Shown here in pieces: positions 1 through 10,400 of a stretch of 60,144 nt of DNA. The position numbers and the translations under genes are program-made. The notes beneath the pieces are model-generated. The model searched no databases. It saw only the letters and a program-made list of their open reading frames with translations, and was not told the DNA's origin. The stretch lies in contig CAJTMG010000021.1 of NCBI GenBank assembly GCA_910577405.1, forward strand, positions 1-60,144. The letters run 5' to 3'. This stretch comes from an uncultured Oscillibacter sp. GTDB taxonomy: Bacteria > Bacillota > Clostridia > Oscillospirales > Oscillospiraceae. Within the stretch, counting starts at the first letter, position 1, and each line of letters begins with the position of its first letter.

Positions 1-1710
1 GTTGTATCGCTATTTGGGCTGCTATTCGCGCTTAACTCATGTAGACACTATCTAGGAGTAAAGACAAAGCGGCATTACCGTTACCCCCACGAGGTTCCCT
101 GTACCGACAAATCCAAGGTTTACGAATATTTTGAAAGGCGCAGGATAAGTCGTGAAACCCTGGATTACGCAGATGTACGCCAGGACGATGAAGGAAATGC
201 TGTATTCAACTACTATGACACCAACGATGTCCTGACGATGGTAAAGTACAAGCCATCCCACAAAGTGGAACACGGAAAAAGCAAATGCTGGTGCCAGCCG
301 AATTCAGATACCTCTCCCCTGCTGTTCAACATGAACCGCATCAACACGAACGAGCCCCTTCTCATCTGCGAAGGAGAACCCGACTGCCTGTCCGCAATTG
401 AAGCCGGATTCAAAAATGCCGTATCTGTTCCGTTAGGAAGCGCAAATCTTCATTGGATTGATGAAAATTTGGATTGGCTCGACCAATTTGACAGTATCAT
501 CATCTGTGCCGACAACGATGAAGCAGGATTGAAAATGCAGAAAGAGTGTGTTCCCCGGCTTGGAAGCTGGAGGACAAAGGTTGTAGACGTACCGGCTTTG
601 CCAATCGGAAAAAGCGGACGCATGACCAAAGACCTGAACGAAATTCTGTATGTATCCGGAAAAGAAAAAGTTTTGGAGTTAATTCTGGACGCCAAAGATT
701 CTCCTGTTCCGTCAGTAGCGGATTTATCCGATGTGGAGCCGACGGAATACGAGGACGTAGACGGTGTAACCTTTGGACTGAAAGCCATTGACGACGAACT
801 GATGCGGCTGTTTTTCGGAACCCTCACTATTGTCAGCGGCCAGCCTGGAGCAGGAAAAAGCAGCTTGCTGACACAGCTCATGTGCAATACGCTGGACCAT
901 GAAAATGCGGCATGGATTTTTAGCGGAGAGCTTCCCAACGGCGTAGAAAAAAGCTGGTTCAACTATATATTTGCCGGTCCCCGCAACATAGAAGACGCAG
1001 TTTCCCGCCGAGGCAACCCTTACAAGAAAATTCCAGGTGCAACTATTAAAGCAATCAACAAAGCCTATAAAGGTCAATGGTACATTTATAGAGACGATTA
1101 CGACAACACCTTAGATAAACTCATTGCATCCATGACGGACACCGTAAGAAAATACGGGACGCGCTGTCTGATTTTAGACAACTTCATGTGTATTGACACA
1201 CAGGACTCCGAGGAAGAATTCCGCTCTCAGACTCAGACCATCAAAAAACTTATTGATTTTGCAAAAAAATATCAAGCGGCAGTCGTCCTGGTCTGCCATC
1301 CAAGGAAGATGGATTCTTCCTCCAATGTTGGAATATACGACATTGCTGGAACCAGCAACATCGTAAACCTTGCCCACCGCACGATTGGTCTGCGCAGGGT
1401 TACAGATGCAGAACGGGAAAACGCGGCTAAATATTCAGAAAAGCGCCGTAAGCTACTCAAGTACGACGTAATTGTAACGATTATCAAGGACCGCATGTTT
1501 GGAAGACAAAACATTGACGTTGGACTCTATTACGACCCAAATTCCCGCCGGTTCTTTGGAGATATGGAAGAATATGACCACCGCTTCAACTGGGACAGGA
1601 AAACATACGCCTCTCCCCTGCCTCTTCCTCCGCAGCTGGCCGCAGAACAGGAAAACGGAGATGAAGAACTGTTTGGCATTACAAATCAAGAACAAAAGTC
1701 TTCTGTATAA
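1..1710 (+). CDS. Phage primase-helicase (Twinkle/T7 gp4 type), 5' partial
   Basis: The reading frame is open from base 1, so the gene starts outside the window; the first internal ATG at 238 is not the likely start. Visible motifs in order: a TOPRIM domain with ICEGEPD (near 355-380) and the acidic pair in ICADNDEAG (near 510-535), then a RecA-like helicase domain with Walker A GQPGAGKSS (near 840) and Walker B LILDNF (near 1170). This domain order is that of bifunctional primase-helicases that unwind the fork and lay down primers for phage replication. The N-terminal zinc finger expected for the primase part cannot be confirmed in the first 200 bases. The phage Pol III alpha gene follows after 21 bases, suggesting co-transcription as a replisome unit. 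Confidence 0.88.
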   Translation, partial: VVSLFGLLFALNSCRHYLGVKTKRHYRYPHEVPCTDKSKVYEYFERRRISRETLDYADVRQDDEGNAVFNYYDTNDVLTMVKYKPSHKVEHGKSKCWCQPNSDTSPLLFNMNRINTNEPLLICEGEPDCLSAIEAGFKNAVSVPLGSANLHWIDENLDWLDQFDSIIICADNDEAGLKMQKECVPRLGSWRTKVVDVPALPIGKSGRMTKDLNEILYVSGKEKVLELILDAKDSPVPSVADLSDVEPTEYEDVDGVTFGLKAIDDELMRLFFGTLTIVSGQPGAGKSSLLTQLMCNTLDHENAAWIFSGELPNGVEKSWFNYIFAGPRNIEDAVSRRGNPYKKIPGATIKAINKAYKGQWYIYRDDYDNTLDKLIASMTDTVRKYGTRCLILDNFMCIDTQDSEEEFRSQTQTIKKLIDFAKKYQAAVVLVCHPRKMDSSSNVGIYDIAGTSNIVNLAHRTIGLRRVTDAERENAAKYSEKRRKLLKYDVIVTIIKDRMFGRQNIDVGLYYDPNSRRFFGDMEEYDHRFNWDRKTYASPLPLPPQLAAEQENGDEELFGITNQEQKSSV

Positions 1711-1731
1711 CACTGGAAAGGGGCAATCAAA

Positions 1732-4700
1732 ATGGTTCATCTACATACACACTCTATGTATTCTCTTCGGGACAGCATTATCCGGCCAGAGGATTTGATT
1801 GCCAGACTAAAGGAAATCGGACAGGATACCATAGCCATCACCGACCATGGCGGAAGTTTAGGCGGCGTCACTTTATACAAGAAATTAAAATCGGAGGGTA
1901 TCCGGTACATACATGGTTGCGAGTTCTATATATGCTCTGATGTATCTGTAAAGGATAAGGATGCAAAATACTATCACTTGGTTGCCCTCTGCAAGGATGA
2001 AACAGGCCGTAGGAATCTCAACAGACTTATCAGCATATCAGAGCGCCCGGAGAACTTCTATTTCAAGCCAAGAATAGATTTCAATCTACTGTCAAGATAT
2101 GGAGATGGGTTGATTATTCTGTCAGCCTGTCTCGCCGGAGAAATCAGCCACGCTATAATGGACGGCAATATCAGCGCAGCAGTAAAGACCGCCGTCCACT
2201 ACCGGGCGCGTTTTGGAGAGGACTACTACCTGGAGGTTCAAGCCCACAACGACCCAAAACAGATTTCAGTAAACCGCGAAATCCTCAAAATAGCAAATCA
2301 GCTTGGCATCCCTTGTGTTGTAACGACTGACGCACACCACACATGGGAAGAAGACAAGCCATATCAGCTGAAATACGCATTCAACGGAAGCTACAAAGAA
2401 GATGGAGAAGCCTATATCGACTGTTTTATTCAAAGCGAACAGGAAGTACGAAACCGCTTGTCCTATCTGGATAAAAGCACCGTGGACGAGCTAATCAGCA
2501 ACACAGATAACATTGCCAGCCGATGTCAAATGGAGATTCCCCTTTCCGCCCCCATCATGCCGAAGGTAGACACGCCGCCGGAATTTCAAAGCAACATCGA
2601 TTGGCTTGCATTCCTGTGCAAGGATGGATTCCGCCGGAAACTGAACATTGACTATGAAACCAGGTCTATTTTTGATACTTCCCGGTTTATGACACGTTTT
2701 ACATATGACGACAACGGAGAAAAGACCGGAGAAGAGCAATTCCAGTTCTCACAATCAGAAATAGATACTTATTGCGACCGCTATATTTACGAGCTGAACG
2801 CCCTGGACAAGATGGGATTTGTGGATTACATCCTTTTGGTTTACTCCTATGCCAGCGTAGGTAAGCGGCGCGGGATAGCCAGAGGTTCCGGCGGAGGTTC
2901 GCTTATCAACTACCTCACGGATATCACCAATATCGACCCAATTGAACACGGCTTATATTTTGAACGTTTCATTGACGTAAGCGCTCTGTCCAAGCTGGAA
3001 TCCGGAGAAATCACCGCAAAGGAGCTGAAAATTCCTGATATAGACCTGGACTTCTCCAAGGAATCCTGTGAAGAAGTTTTGAAATTCCTCTATCAAAAAT
3101 ACGGAGAGGACAAAGTTGCATCTATTGGAAAGTTTGGGACAAATCAGACCAAGGGCACGATCCGAGACATGTGCAAGGTTCTGGATATTGGACTGACTGA
3201 AGCTGACAGAATTGCAAAATGTTTTGAAAACTACGAAATAGACGAAGTTGACCGTATGATTTCCGGAGAACTGAAACCGACCGCAAGTGCAAACGAAGCT
3301 ATTTCCTGTGTCGAGACCTACCCAGAGCTATTCAAATACGTGAGAAAGCTGACCGGACTGCCAAAATCATTCGGACTTCACGCCTGCGGAAAAATTGTAG
3401 CCACACGAGAGCTGGACTATTTCCTCCCCTCCTGTTACGACTCAAATGGTATCCGGTATCTTCAAGGTGATATGTACGATGTTGAAGACATGGGGCTTGT
3501 AAAAATCGACGTACTGGGACTCCGGACACTGGATGCCGAGTATGACGCACTTGAGATGTCAGGCGAAAGCGAATCGTTTTTGAATCCGAAGCAGGACTAC
3601 TCAGACGGCAAGGTACTGGACATTTTCCGCAAGGGAGACACTGTGGGAATTTTTCAGATGTCCTCCCCCGGCATGAAAAAAACACTGAAAAACATGAATA
3701 TCAGTGGAATTGACGATTTATCCGCCGCCAATGCCCTCTTCAGACCTGGGTCTCTTCAATACATTGATAATTACTGCCGCCGTAAAGCAGGAAAAGAACA
3801 GTTTGAATATTTACATCCTGATTTGGAGCCAATCCTGAAAAACACCTATGGGATAATCGTTTTTCAGGAACAGCTGATAGAAATCGGACGCATGGCTGGT
3901 CTGCACAATCCAGACCAACTCCGCAAGGCGACCGGCAAAAAGAATCCAAAGCTACTGGCGGAAGTACAGCCTGAACTGCGGGAAAAACTACTGGTACGCG
4001 GATGGAGCGAGGCCCAGTTTGACAAACTCTGGTCAGATATGTTGGAGTTCGCTCGTTATAGCTTTAACAAATCTCACTCTAGTGCATACGCTATAATCGC
4101 CTACATGACTGCCAAACAAAAAGCCTACTACCCTGCCGAATTCTACTGCGGGCTATGCAACTCTTACATTGGAAAGTCAGACTTTGTAAAAAACGAGGCC
4201 ACAGAAATTGTAGGAGACATGATGCGCCACAGAATACAGATAGCCCCGGCCAATTTCAGAAACGACCACCGGCGCTGCAACGTAAAGGATGGAAAAGTCA
4301 TATGGGGTATCCCGCTGATTCGAGACTGCAATATTGCCTTGGGAGAGGAATTATATGCTCTGCGGGATATTGACCAGCCACATTTTTGGAGAGTTGCCAA
4401 AATCCTATGGGAGAAAGGCATGAAGTCCAAATTAGAAATTCTGATAAAACTTGGATTCTTTCATGAGTATGGAACATCCAAAGAGCTTCTTCGCATTTTA
4501 GATATGGCGGTCCTATTCAAGATGGGCGAACGAAAGTTAATCAAAAAATCCGATGTTGCCGGAAGCGATTTTCTCACCGGGATACTCCAGAAGTATTCGT
4601 CCTCTGCCAACACCAAAGGACAAGAGCTTTCCACATATGAGATTTTAGACTGCGGCTCAATTCTGGACAAATGCGAGGACTACATCAAAACGCTGGATCT

Positions 4701-5022
4701 TGGAGAGTTTGACGACAAATCCATGATTGCGACTCAGCAGAAATATCTTGGTGCTCTGGCCATACCGACAGGAAAAGAAGAAGACAGAAAACGGATTTTT
4801 GTCAACGCCGTATTTCCCCTGAACCGGAAAAGCGATGGGAAACTGTTTGGATACAAAATACTATACACGTCCATCGGCTCCGGAGTTAGCAACTCGATGA
4901 CAATTTTCTGTGAGCGATTTAACAAAACACCAGTTTCATCAGGAGATATTCTTTTATGTAAAGCGTACACAAAGGATAAAAAGGGATATTTCAGAATGCT
5001 GGATTACGAAAAGGTTTTATAA
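1732..5022 (+). CDS. Phage DNA polymerase III alpha subunit (DnaE-type)
   Basis: The 1,096-residue protein opens with a PHP domain (HLHTHSMYS at residues 3-11, then AITDHGG), followed by the C-family polymerase core: RGSGGGS near residue 383 (cellular enzymes have GRGSAAGS) and the catalytic acid motif PDIDLDF near 435-441. It is slightly shorter than the chromosomal DnaE at 32,286-35,759 in this same window and clearly diverged from it. It should polymerise phage DNA together with the preceding primase-helicase. The start ATG follows a GGAAAGGGG ribosome-binding site. A complete private replicative polymerase suggests a large phage relatively independent of the host replisome. Confidence 0.95.
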   Translation: MVHLHTHSMYSLRDSIIRPEDLIARLKEIGQDTIAITDHGGSLGGVTLYKKLKSEGIRYIHGCEFYICSDVSVKDKDAKYYHLVALCKDETGRRNLNRLISISERPENFYFKPRIDFNLLSRYGDGLIILSACLAGEISHAIMDGNISAAVKTAVHYRARFGEDYYLEVQAHNDPKQISVNREILKIANQLGIPCVVTTDAHHTWEEDKPYQLKYAFNGSYKEDGEAYIDCFIQSEQEVRNRLSYLDKSTVDELISNTDNIASRCQMEIPLSAPIMPKVDTPPEFQSNIDWLAFLCKDGFRRKLNIDYETRSIFDTSRFMTRFTYDDNGEKTGEEQFQFSQSEIDTYCDRYIYELNALDKMGFVDYILLVYSYASVGKRRGIARGSGGGSLINYLTDITNIDPIEHGLYFERFIDVSALSKLESGEITAKELKIPDIDLDFSKESCEEVLKFLYQKYGEDKVASIGKFGTNQTKGTIRDMCKVLDIGLTEADRIAKCFENYEIDEVDRMISGELKPTASANEAISCVETYPELFKYVRKLTGLPKSFGLHACGKIVATRELDYFLPSCYDSNGIRYLQGDMYDVEDMGLVKIDVLGLRTLDAEYDALEMSGESESFLNPKQDYSDGKVLDIFRKGDTVGIFQMSSPGMKKTLKNMNISGIDDLSAANALFRPGSLQYIDNYCRRKAGKEQFEYLHPDLEPILKNTYGIIVFQEQLIEIGRMAGLHNPDQLRKATGKKNPKLLAEVQPELREKLLVRGWSEAQFDKLWSDMLEFARYSFNKSHSSAYAIIAYMTAKQKAYYPAEFYCGLCNSYIGKSDFVKNEATEIVGDMMRHRIQIAPANFRNDHRRCNVKDGKVIWGIPLIRDCNIALGEELYALRDIDQPHFWRVAKILWEKGMKSKLEILIKLGFFHEYGTSKELLRILDMAVLFKMGERKLIKKSDVAGSDFLTGILQKYSSSANTKGQELSTYEILDCGSILDKCEDYIKTLDLGEFDDKSMIATQQKYLGALAIPTGKEEDRKRIFVNAVFPLNRKSDGKLFGYKILYTSIGSGVSNSMTIFCERFNKTPVSSGDILLCKAYTKDKKGYFRMLDYEKVL

Positions 5023-5033
5023 GGATGATTTTT

Positions 5034-5597
5034 ATGAACACGAAAAAATTTGACCCGTTGAGCTGGATTGTCACAGCCCTGGTAATTTTTCTGATTATTT
5101 GCACAGCTATTATTTCCATAAATCACAGCAAAACCACAAAAGAAGACACACGGTTTATAAGAAAAGGTAAAATCTGCACACTTGCGACAATTGAGGAAGA
5201 CAGCAAAACATTGGCAAGCGACACGGTAGAGGCTTCCACAGAACCGGACAATCCGTACAAAGAACTTAAACTGACACAAGACGAAAAAAAGCTGCTTGCC
5301 CGCATGGTTTACAGTGAAGCACCGTTTGAAGGACAAGTTGCAGTCGCACAGGTAGCACTGAACCGATACCTGCATGAATCATTTAACGGAAGCATTTCAG
5401 ACATCATTTCCGAGCCAGGCCAATTCACCGTAGGAAAAAGATACGGGGACAGCCAGATGGCGGCAGTAGAGACAGCACTTTCAGGTGCGCCAGTTTTGGA
5501 TCTGAACACAGATGTAGTATTTTTCTCCACCGGAGGGCTTAAATGCGGAACATATTACAGAACAATTGAAAATCACGTTTTTCGTACTTATTCTTGA
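5034..5597 (+). CDS. SleB-type cell wall hydrolase, membrane-anchored
   Basis: The start at 5034 is preferred over the in-frame ATG at 5025 because the AAGGA site at 5021-5025 sits 8 bases before 5034 but overlaps 5025. The protein has an N-terminal hydrophobic segment (about residues 9-28, SWIVTALVIFLIICTAII) and a C-terminal Hydrolase_2/SleB domain: ARMVYSEAPFEGQ near 89-101 with the expected catalytic glutamate, AVAQVALNR, GQFT and a FFSTGG segment. SleB relatives cleave peptidoglycan, usually as spore-cortex lytic enzymes. In a phage it could be a lysin or act at DNA entry. Its place directly behind the polymerase rather than beside a holin is odd, and no holin is seen nearby. Confidence 0.82.
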   Translation: MNTKKFDPLSWIVTALVIFLIICTAIISINHSKTTKEDTRFIRKGKICTLATIEEDSKTLASDTVEASTEPDNPYKELKLTQDEKKLLARMVYSEAPFEGQVAVAQVALNRYLHESFNGSISDIISEPGQFTVGKRYGDSQMAAVETALSGAPVLDLNTDVVFFSTGGLKCGTYYRTIENHVFRTYS

Positions 5598-5709
5598 TGC
5601 AGTCCCCCACTTTTTTCAAGAGTTTTTAAGGGATGGTTAGCAAATCACGAAAAAGTTCCGCAAACAAAATAGAATAAAAATCTATCTGCAAGGAGGAAAT
5701 TAAGTATCC
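5598..5709 (+). promoter_or_regulatory. Intergenic leader before thyX with strong ribosome-binding site
   Basis: This 112-base gap contains no gene. Near 5690 it holds AAGGAGGAA, one of the strongest ribosome-binding sites in the prophage, about 11 bases before the thyX ATG. A separate promoter for the nucleotide-supply block could lie here, but I see no convincing -35/-10 pair. Confidence 0.35.
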
Positions 5710-6339
5710 ATGAAAATCATCAACGCCAGCTTTGAGATTATGACCCCTTTGAATGGAGCAGAAATTCTCAAGCACATTGAAACGGCAGGCCGCACCTGCT
5801 ATAAGAGCGAGGACAAAATCACAGCCAGCAGCGCCGAAAAATTTGTAGCCAATATCATAAAGAATGGACATGAGAGTGTTTTGGAGCATTTCAGTTTTTC
5901 AGTTCGCTTTATCGTGGACCGTGGAGTTTCACACGAACTCGTAAGACACAGGATTGCAAGTTTCAGCCAGGAGTCCACACGCTACTGCAATTATATCACG
6001 GACCGGTTCGGACGTGAACTCACAGTAATCAAGCCATGTTTTCTTGCTGAGGGTACTCCTGCATGGGACACATGGAAAACCGAATGCGCTTCTGCGGAGG
6101 CCGCCTATTTTGAGCTACTGGAACTTGGATGTCAGCCCCAGGAGGCCCGCGCTGTCCTTCCAAACAGCCTGAAAACCGAAGTGATCATGACATGCAACCT
6201 TCGGGAATGGCGGCACATGCTCAGTCTGCGGACAGGCAAAGCAGCACATCCCCAGATGCGAGAGGTAACCACTCCCCTTTTGGAGAAGCTGAAGGAATTG
6301 ATTCCGGTAGTCTTTGACGATATCAAGGTGACATCATGA
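5710..6339 (+). CDS. thyX: Flavin-dependent thymidylate synthase
   Basis: This 209-residue protein carries the ThyX signature RHRIASFSQESTRY at about residues 78-91, which fits the family pattern RHRxxSxNxxSxR except for Ser in place of Asn. ThyX methylates dUMP to dTMP using FAD, NADPH and methylenetetrahydrofolate. Its stop overlaps the start of the next gene (ATG inside 6336-6339), so it is translationally coupled to the dNMP kinase. Together with the kinase, nucleotidase, NrdD/NrdG and dUTPase downstream it forms a thymidine-supply block. Confidence 0.95.
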   Translation: MKIINASFEIMTPLNGAEILKHIETAGRTCYKSEDKITASSAEKFVANIIKNGHESVLEHFSFSVRFIVDRGVSHELVRHRIASFSQESTRYCNYITDRFGRELTVIKPCFLAEGTPAWDTWKTECASAEAAYFELLELGCQPQEARAVLPNSLKTEVIMTCNLREWRHMLSLRTGKAAHPQMREVTTPLLEKLKELIPVVFDDIKVTS

Positions 6340-6875
6340 AGATTATATGTATTTCAGGAAAAGCACAGCATGGGAAAGATACCACAGCAAAATTTCTTCA
6401 AGAGCAGTTGGAAAACAATGGCTACAGGGTAAAAATCACGCATTTTGCCGACCATCTGAAGCACATCTGCAAAGACTACTTTGGATGGGACGGTGTTAAG
6501 GACGAAAAAGGCCGCAACATTCTACAGCATATAGGGACAGAAGTCATACGCGAAAGGTCTCCGGACTATTTTGCTGATTACCTTGTGAATTTCCTATCCA
6601 TGTTTTATGACGAATGGGACTATGTGATTATACCGGACTGCCGTTTTTCAAACGAATTTGAAATCTTTACGGCATACGGAATGGACGCTATCCTCCTGCG
6701 GGTAGTGCGCCCTGGATTCCTTTCGCCATTGACACAGGAGCAGCAGGCGCACCCCTCCGAAACCGCTCTGGACAACTACGAGCACGACTTTGTAATTGTA
6801 AATAGCGGAAGCAAGGCGGAACTTAAATCTTCCATCGGACATTTTACGGAAAATTTCATAAGGAGGGCAGCATGA
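6336..6875 (+). CDS. Deoxynucleoside monophosphate kinase, phage type
   Basis: A P-loop lies at the N-terminus (SGKAQHGKDTTA, residues 7-18), typical of the phage dNMP kinase family in which the serine of GKS is replaced. The CIS-GKAxxGKD opening and later VIIPDCRFSNEFE segment (near residues 90-105) match that family. The protein should phosphorylate dNMPs such as dTMP to dNDPs, taking the thyX product one step on. It overlaps thyX by four bases and the nucleotidase gene by four bases, a tightly coupled operon. Which bases it accepts cannot be read from sequence. Confidence 0.8.
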   Translation: MKIICISGKAQHGKDTTAKFLQEQLENNGYRVKITHFADHLKHICKDYFGWDGVKDEKGRNILQHIGTEVIRERSPDYFADYLVNFLSMFYDEWDYVIIPDCRFSNEFEIFTAYGMDAILLRVVRPGFLSPLTQEQQAHPSETALDNYEHDFVIVNSGSKAELKSSIGHFTENFIRRAA

Positions 6876-7435
6876 GACCGCTCACAATTTTATTTGACGC
6901 CGACGACACAGCTGAAGACCTCCAAAGCAGTTGGATAAGGCTTCTGAACCAGCGATACGGCACATCGGTCACACCTGACGACATCAAGGACTGGAATATG
7001 GCTCTTGCATTTCCCGGACTGACAAAAGACCAGATTTTCGGTGTACTCTCCGAAGAAGCCCTATGGAAAAACATTGACCCAATCCCCGGAAGTCAGCGTA
7101 TCCTGCAAAAATGGTTTGACCAAGGTCATAATCTATATATGGTCACAGCCTCCGACTATCGTTCCTGCAAGGCAAAGACGGAACGGATATTAGAAATATT
7201 CCCGTTTCTGGATTGGGAACATATAATTTTGGCAAGCAACAAGCAGATGATATGCGGAGATATTCTGATTGACGACGGCGTACACAATCTGATTGGCGGC
7301 AGTTATTTCAAGATTTTGTTCAGCAGGCCGCACAACAGAGGACTTTCAGTTAAACAATATGGAATCCATCGCGCAGAAACATGGGATGAAGCCGATGCCC
7401 TAGTAACCCGGTACACAAAGGAGATGCGTATATGA
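6872..7435 (+). CDS. HAD-family 5'(3')-deoxyribonucleotidase
   Basis: The protein begins MRPLTILFDADDT, with nucleophile and acid aspartates at residues 9 and 11 of the HAD DxDxT motif. A TASDYRSC segment near residue 90 and LIDDG near 131 supply the other HAD motifs. It resembles the NT5C-type deoxyribonucleotidases (187 residues is normal). Such enzymes remove phosphate from dNMPs. In a block that otherwise makes dNTPs this could balance pools or destroy an unwanted nucleotide. It is coupled by overlap to the kinase upstream and to nrdD downstream. Confidence 0.78.
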   Translation: MRPLTILFDADDTAEDLQSSWIRLLNQRYGTSVTPDDIKDWNMALAFPGLTKDQIFGVLSEEALWKNIDPIPGSQRILQKWFDQGHNLYMVTASDYRSCKAKTERILEIFPFLDWEHIILASNKQMICGDILIDDGVHNLIGGSYFKILFSRPHNRGLSVKQYGIHRAETWDEADALVTRYTKEMRI

Positions 7436-10400
7436 TTGTAGTAAAAAGAGACGGAAGAGAAGTTGAATTTGACAGAAACAAGGTCAAGAACACTGTTATG
7501 AAGGCGGCTATAGAGGTTGACAAAAATATAACAATGGAAACAATCTGTCTTGCAGAAACGATTTCTAAAGAAATTACAGATTACGTTGGCAGGAAGCGCA
7601 CTGTAGAAGATATTCAGGACGAAGTTGAAGAATATCTGATGGAAAGCAACCGAAAGGACATAGCGCGGGCATATATCATTTACAGAAACGAGCGCACGAA
7701 GGTCCGGGAACGAAAAGCGGAGCTTGTACAGACGATTCTCAACCGTGCAAATTCTACAATAGATAACCGCTCCAACGCGAATGTAGATGAAAAATCGTTT
7801 TCTGGACGAGAAAAGGAAGCGTCTTCCGATATTGGAAAGATGATTGCCCTGGACTTTGGAGGGCTTACCACAGACGTTGCAAATGCGCATAAAGAGATGT
7901 TGATTTACCAGCACGACCTGGAAAAAGCGATTTACGGAATTCACAACTGTCTGAATTTGAACTTCCAAGAAATCTTCAACTATGGATTCCGGACCAGAAA
8001 TGGAGATGTACGTCCGCCAACAAGTTTCTCCACTGCCTGCCAGCTTGCAGCGGTTGCATTCCAGTGTCAAAGCCAAGTGCAGTTTGGCGGAGTTGGAAGC
8101 ATTCATCTTGACTATGACCTTGCGCCATTTGTAAAGAAGAGCTTCTACAAGCATTACGAGGACGGTTTACGCTACATTGCCCGCTTGAATGAGGACGAAA
8201 TCAAGACCCTGACGGATTTTGCAAAAAACAACGAGCTTTCCGTAGATGACGCAGCTCTCAAAACAGACGAATCCGTATATCAGTATGCAATGGATATGCT
8301 GGAAAAAGAAGGGCACCAAGCCGCGCAAGGCTTATACCACAATCTGAACACGCTGGAATCCCGTCAAGGCTCTCAGGTTCCGTTCACCAGCATCAATCTT
8401 GGACGCGACACCAGTCCAGAAGGCCGCTTGGTTACAAGATGGATTATGGAAGCAAGCATCGATGGTATCGGACACCACCATTTAACAAGTATTTTCCCGA
8501 TTTCGATTTTCCAGTATAAGAAGGGCGTCAACGCGGACCCGAACAATAAGAACTACGACCTGAAGCAGCTTGCTCTGGAATCGATGAGCAAACGTATCTA
8601 CCCCAATTGGTGCAACGGTGACTGGTCCCAGGCACATGAGGACGAGAACAATCCGGATACATACTTCTCCACGATGGGTTGCAGAACTCTGGTAGGATTT
8701 GACCGGAATGGCCTAGGCTATATCCGTCAGGGTCGAGGAAACAACGTCCCAAATACAATCATTCTCCCGAAACTTGGTATTGAATTTGGTATCTGTCTTG
8801 GAAAACGCACCAGCCCCGACCTGGACGGATTCTGGAAAGCATTTGAAGAAACTTTAAGACTTACAGAGACAGCATTGCTGGAACGCTTCTCTATTATGGT
8901 TCGTCAGTCGCCGAAATCTGCCCCATTTATGTACCAAAACAAGACTATTCAGGACGCAGAGGAATGTAAAGAGAATGTATTTAATGCGCTGAAGCACAAC
9001 ACGCTTGCCATTGGATATATTGGAATCGCGGAAATGTGCCAAGCGCTTTTTGGCGAAAACCATGCACACAACAAACGAGTACATCAATTTGCTCTTTCGG
9101 TAGTACGCCGTATCAACGAGTTTGCAGCGGAAGCGTCGGAACGAAATGGACTGAACTTTTCATGCTATGCGTCTCCGGCGGAAAGCCTGTGTCGGACAGC
9201 GCTTATAGAACTGCGGAAACAGTACGGAGTAATTGAAAACGTCACATCCCACGAATACTTGACCAATTCCCACCATGTTCCGGTATGGGAGCAAGTATCC
9301 ATTACAGAGAAATTGAACTGCGAAGCTCCATTCTGCAAATATCCGACTGGAGGTTAACTCGGCTTCCAGTATAAAAAATCCCGTGAACTATCAAATGATA
9401 GGTGTGCAATTCACATTATATTGTAGCCATAGGAAATGATGGTGAAGAATTGTGCTAACAGGGAACATCTAAACCCATAAGGGCATGACAATCCTGTGGT
9501 AAGCTATTTGTTGCTAAATACTATAAGAGGTGGTGATTATATTCAAGAAATTTGGAAGGAAATAGAAGAGGCCCCCGCTTACCTTGTGTCAAATTTTGGA
9601 AAAGTGATGACAACACATGGGAACGGAAAGAAGATAATGAAGCAGGGAACAGACAAAGATGGATATAAAAAGATAGCTCTATCTATTGGGAATGGTAGAT
9701 ATATACACAGAAGAGTCCATAGGCTTGTGGCAACTGCATTTCTGGAGAACAAAAATGAGTTTCCAATTATAAATCATATTGATGGAGATGTTACAAACAA
9801 TAGAGTTGACAACTTAGAATGGTGTAACAATTCACGAAATCAATTGCACAGATACAGAGTGTTACATAAAACATGGGATGCAACAAGACTGGGAAGACAG
9901 TATACATTCACACCGATAATAGCAAGAAATATTATATCAAAAAAAGAAATTGAATTTGATTGTGTAAACGAATGTGCAAGATACTTTTGTGTAAGTGATT
10001 CTGCAATATTCAACAGATTAAAAGGAAGAGTCAAAAATCCATCTAGCAGTCCAAAATCTCATATCAACAACTGGTATTTTGAAATCGCAACAAATAGAAA
10101 CTCTAACGACCATCCGTCAGCAGAAATGCAATAGGAGTAGGGGCAGGGTGAAATTCCCTGCTGGGTGAAAACCCCTTAAATCGAAGCGCGGGACAAAAAG
10201 ATATGGTCTATTCCCACTGTCAAATCAGTGTTAAAGTACCGTGAAAACGGGGGTAAAAAAGTGCATAACTTATATTGAGCTTGACAGCACATTTGTCAAG
10301 AACACAAAAGCAGTTGAGGACATTATTGACTATGCGTTCAAAGAACTGGATATCCCATACCTTGCCTTTAACTTTCCTATTGACAGTTGCCTGGATTGCG

